A stretch of DNA of 64,000 nt. Source: a virus. Below are positions 63,201-64,000 of the stretch, piece after piece. The translations under genes and the position numbers were made by a program. Location of the stretch: positions 33,656-97,655 of IMG/VR virus record IMGVR_UViG_3300025809_000014; one strand, written 5' to 3'. The notes under the pieces were generated by a model. It worked only from the letters and a program-made list of their open reading frames with translations, ran no database searches and was not told the DNA's origin. Every line of letters starts with the position of its first letter. The first letter of the stretch is position 1.

Positions 63201-64000
63201 AGAGTATGCAGCTGTAGTGGATGTACCATTTGCTATAATGAGTTTACAGAGTGATGTGCCTTCTAAAGAAGCTGCATTGGTAACACGAGGATCTCAAACT
63301 ACTAAACTTATCACTATGGACTACATGGATAATGGAGTTCCATTTGATTATAAAGATGGTCTTGATAGTTGGATAAAATTATCCCCTGAGCAAAAGATTG
63401 CTAAGTCTCCAATATATAAAGAGATTTTTAACAACGTACGTCTTTTAATAGAAATGACTAACGAAGGGTATCAAATGATGCTAAAGCGTTTAGGTATAAT
63501 AGAACAAGAAGATGGGGCACTTATTGTTAAAGACTTTTCAGAAGCTGCTAAAACAATTCGTGATGAGGTGTTTAGAAGAGAAACTAATGATAACATTAGT
63601 GATGCTGTTTCAGCGTTTTCAGAAGGGGAGGCAGTTCTTGAAGCTACTCCTGCTTATCAGCAAGTTAGAAACATTTTATATTCTATTGTAGATAAACAAA
63701 TTGTTCGTCCTAAAATATCAGGTGGACAAAAGGTACAGATACCTTCAGCACTGTTTGAATCTAATCGTGTAGCTAAGACAAAAATTAATGGCAAGGAAGG
63801 ATATACATCTGACGTTCTTAAGTTCTATGAAGATAAAGATGGTGAACGAGTAATGGAGATTATGGTGGGACGTTGGTTTCAAAGTAATATGTCTGATGCA
63901 GAACTTCTTGACTACTTAAACAATACAGAAGAAGGACAAAAGATATTATCTGGATTAGCTTTCCGTATTCCTACACAGAAACAAAACTCTATTGATGCGA
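54229..64000 (+). CDS. Giant internal virion protein, possibly continuing into virion RNA polymerase (3' end beyond the edge)
   Basis: The frame is open for 3257 codons to the right edge; the ATG is 2 bases after the previous stop. The N-terminus carries LPKAQSGK, the KAQxG motif of the preceding cargo proteins. Hydrophobic stretches lie at about 140-165 and 225-255 (NLGFAAGAALSGG), and a coiled-coil region at about 925-1150. A duplicated PTFTIG motif (about 1792 and 1825) is followed by a zincin-like HEVFE (H1937, E1941), where the second His of HExxH is Glu. The segment VTRGSQTTKLITMDYMDNG near 3020 may belong to an RNA polymerase double-psi barrel, but no DxDxD catalytic loop is seen in the visible part. 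Giant fusions of this type are known in crAss-like phages. Confidence 0.75.
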   Translation, partial: MEKNSLPKAQSGKTVIPAPTQLSPPNPLLDEQFMQQRFGGYRDNVSIPNAPSVPYTNPYASFTSSSPKTSSLANLIKNATTPGDTSGGGKIRTLDEYAANENGRYDYFMAGDFDNEDAAAQNQSFGSKMVNGVSKGLLLTGTTFLQSTVGLVNGTYQAIADGQFSSFYDNEFNRSLDEINKYAEDALPNYYTAAERDANWYSPTYWATGNFLWDGVIKNLGFAAGAALSGGVYTNALKALPYTSRLFSIGKSAETLAATEAGLAGANKVADTYGKVRALSDKFLSNYNTLNPAGRAVVAGLSTTGEAGIEALHSSNEFRKELIDEHIAEYGVEPTGAALESINAAVEGSGNATFFANVGLLTATNYIQFPKILGSTYKAEKGIVNGIVREIDDIVYEGGKYIKPKAKYPALSRLNKIRPYTFSVSEAFEEVSQYSATVATQDYYNKARNGEATSWLNSIGVGITDGAFSNEGAKNALIGGISGSIMLGRNRFRKDRARRKNTAQALKDLNNANLSDFTKETIDAVNRGTVLQEEREQAVKNGDILNSKDLEADYIANYLTPRIKYGRYDLVKSDINEYKKLASTEEGFAQLQSEGKALESDTKEAYLERLGRFEQTADNVKSLWQSLNLRYSGQVDENGKPIYSNDVINKMLYTATKVADYDQRILDMMGPLTAAGINTSEVIEQLVAGNSEAFNEAVASIQEMDILDDQKETLGKSLEDISELALRRQSFLKAYQDIKENPSNFSEAPIEEDAPVTGPAETVSVKTKQGDKEVELNTPYFVGKGVDYAKDPLDAPVPISQFVVQKVNEDGTLEVKTENGEVKNVSADVLENFKIGKVSTLQNNETANYYYNHRNEIFEFNFGKNSGGKKPGRLEYQDGKLYFVYLTPKGKVQKVQVNGSHFVAQKGYNQAMVTKVGSVENQQQKEAREQFMSPEQIARQRASLAKSREARLEVLTQLGEESKESLEETNKKLAQQTKKLAKVKEDLENIAKMKEAGPTGPKIKLNFSKATKVFTKALNNLTSMQADIEAEIDNLNAQKEELELNISYFQDFANQITDAPEDSGEFLRELKNQVALLVDNGKNLNNALSAAKKLAKSTEKAIKSAAKLFRKTLKKTYFVDQDYSQYLSDLLDQVVSGENLLETWPLLKQEMANFALTVDLSKEGTIDEAGLLESINNVKQIEKDLADLRAEYKARKIITDRFQSIMDEYNAQKVQEAELKLKLSKVIATADMSAPTDFSKTSSFESQSKKSPEIIYRATVAPESASDYFKDETGKDHQTRANQFGLDLDTFENRDNIRALFVTSKTQDLKLPGVIEQMLDNDPTLIEQFKDSMIVMVMVNENGELVGVNGQPIPEGAPLLDNAIYQTIPEAGFRDGSMYREGTAENVKDAINKEYKERRDNILKQTALGIPQEIEASFGIPQTDDNARTSVEDAGLVDQDSLERDLVLYVPTTNTNVSKGTTTYNTPLGSVFLDTPTGYVKLRNRLHTKKEATAIYDAILKVAKNLINPNEGVTSDSSIRALEFLKGVTYWGVPTDQQGNRKDAGNNSVFFEKVKLEEGPVSFTRTDLIIGSKGTRFGFTPSSLEANKELIINELENIYNNVTAYKTKDVNKSFEQITSISPEGEIESITWPNYQSYLLSNKNPDGSTREGFELPLYTNLKEKKDGEFNRVGVYFYVTNTTDEFEIPEPAKQATNIPLRKATSYTLDGNTINTYTSPNGAKINFRAFESATLENYEEKIQVLQGGDLTTVVETIKKSGKDPQQQIKQTIYNAIAPQLTEVRAQSAYKEQTDKSGLPTFTIGGEVAPAAPTQPAQQTSVETTDDNGIPTFTIGDDVIGTPAQQTEAQQKIDSLEDQINQAISDANSEDLRVKINQEIDMFEPENWTDVESWLKKNFPNVPVFRVKNIIQATNGRQAWGMFKDGAIYVYENAETGTAYHEVFEAVWKMFTGAEEQANIINEFKARKGTFIDRPTGQKVKYSEATPAQIKEELAEQFRDFVQKKQGAKGLGARIAKLFRDLKRFIENALLGNKAESFTDELFKRIGSGYYKKRMPYATQLSMAQEGIIDIEDAFATSDSEFRLKTLNDRQTSDTVQEMTFLMLNDFIKTDKSLFTIVDNLNEKDFYEKLLPRVLGTIRSKEIAINNIINKTENLSKEQKERLLAIVAQNRQLEKDVVVDWPRLTEKHKEYIKAYNVEFDENDEIQLSDEDRIKESNKFDATKIDSFRKANAAIKLLLAANPIVDKNGKAVVSTINGRLLNPVSKMYITLMNKLHTSTSPDDMLNRLADMAVSDATYRTLYKRLTGKDFSDGDVDFKNIKSTNKMDLITGMWKTFKKQASDVKNIFIFSNGEVAVGDAALSSSANQLRNDYARSIAVLSKSGKSYFTYNEKKGSYIPNKKKLGKVTLRLPRDYTKFLSTLGIQFSGEEYNKLGKNTQNFKTIVEGIKESIEKTDEVKTFSAVSLDINKRLLQLAELKTAVSNPEFSSTYFNLQGERVQTFLGVNAASELHNTLDNINNINELAGTQYEYLLKDVFTQGSTIISRMFDAKTGKKRSGANNLLKGGYVGGIIDETKGRITPSARLSQKQRIVQELNLNREGYYLNLVPGDAGMEHMLYMGNSISANDLARGLVDVNQIFKGYFLSELELAREDRPVVKGRDSKDLRFFKGILGDNLHNEVVSTEGTPEEVYAIHETKINQAIASYIQNDVFRMQGYLTRYGVLVENETGNKLILENVGSRKEFDPRELTREMTAMSVNYMIANIEVHKVLYSDPYQYKDELKRTKSFLSPRQALFNNSPKANTALNQVWNEGFEKGDIGYTNFTQDYMRTASHKDIVGVIDLPNYEDYEETDGGGIISFKAYRNFRIRAGEWNENEEKQYRYDVAYEKRDKKITLSKDEVALLKEGNPAVQSAYTSLKPIVSGAKLGYTYNNVVLDKYALYPLSYRVMKELDAGNGVKLYNKMQDENIDYIVFDSGRKVGAESSHATYNEDGTFNDAEYAAVVDVPFAIMSLQSDVPSKEAALVTRGSQTTKLITMDYMDNGVPFDYKDGLDSWIKLSPEQKIAKSPIYKEIFNNVRLLIEMTNEGYQMMLKRLGIIEQEDGALIVKDFSEAAKTIRDEVFRRETNDNISDAVSAFSEGEAVLEATPAYQQVRNILYSIVDKQIVRPKISGGQKVQIPSALFESNRVAKTKINGKEGYTSDVLKFYEDKDGERVMEIMVGRWFQSNMSDAELLDYLNNTEEGQKILSGLAFRIPTQKQNSIDA

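Noticed and set aside
10816-64000. Recoded stop codons (TAG as Gln), seen in some crAss-like phages
   Set aside because: Large genes are open under the standard code, end mostly in TAA, and TAG is used as a real stop, for example at the end of the 24227-27535 gene.
1-64000. CRISPR array, integrase or transposon
   Set aside because: No regularly spaced identical repeats with unique spacers, no tyrosine/serine recombinase motif and no transposase or terminal inverted repeats were seen.

Overview
The window reads as part of the genome of a tailed, podovirus-like bacteriophage of the crAss-like group (order Crassvirales) infecting a Bacteroidota host. Four things support this. The order small terminase candidate, large terminase, portal, acidic scaffold-like protein, major capsid protein, connector proteins, tail tubular protein, tail stabilisation protein, giant internal virion proteins is the crAss-like morphogenesis block. 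An HU/IHF-like gene lies just upstream. Start codons follow A-rich leaders without Shine-Dalgarno sequences, as in Bacteroidota. The DNA is AT-rich and almost fully coding, and the standard genetic code works throughout (no in-frame TAG inside the large genes). No tRNA, integrase, reverse transcriptase, CRISPR array or lysis cassette was recognised.

Layout. From 8571 leftwards to the edge, all genes are on the minus strand: a densely packed early/replication operon with many ATGA or TAATG overlaps. It holds a DnaB-like helicase (cut by the left edge), a protein with a helicase-loader-like C-terminal motif, a family B DNA polymerase ending in a sliding-clamp-binding peptide, and about fifteen microproteins, several with zinc knuckles or one membrane segment. 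Nine of these genes are shorter than about 60 codons and were found by reading the strand directly. Three tandem stem-closed domains at 7193-7464 look like a structured non-coding RNA. The gap 7880-8160 looks like a replication origin (DnaA-box-like 10-bp direct repeats, palindromes, a G-quadruplex motif). The divergent gap 8572-8910 holds a G-run cluster and a promoter element.

From 8911 rightwards all genes are on the plus strand: small DNA-binding and zinc proteins, packaging (TerL 10816-12837), portal, scaffold candidate, capsid (16879-18432), connector or virion proteins, then an accessory receptor-binding region (about 21600-32340). That region carries a von Willebrand factor A domain, a trypsin-like protease, a tail-collar fibre, poly-threonine linkers and a repeated small 'GPFDLYSD' module. 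After a terminator and a promoter candidate come a metallophosphoesterase, connector and tail tubular proteins, and a 2225-residue tail stabilisation protein invaded by threonine-linked modules. Last come four giant internal proteins: a peptidase polyprotein, a glycine-zipper protein, a coiled-coil cargo protein, and a polypeptide of more than 3257 residues that runs off the right edge and may continue into the virion RNA polymerase.

How it fits together. The left arm copies DNA using phage polymerase and helicase, probably with the host clamp. The right arm builds the head and short tail, displays modular adhesins, and loads proteins into the capsid for ejection, including peptidoglycan- and protein-cleaving enzymes. 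The most unusual points are the tandem structured RNA candidate, the origin candidate, the GPFDLYSD/poly-Thr adhesin toolkit with a built-in protease, the split stabilisation protein, and the recurrent KAQxG and GGWLDKY motifs that separate domains in the ejected proteins.
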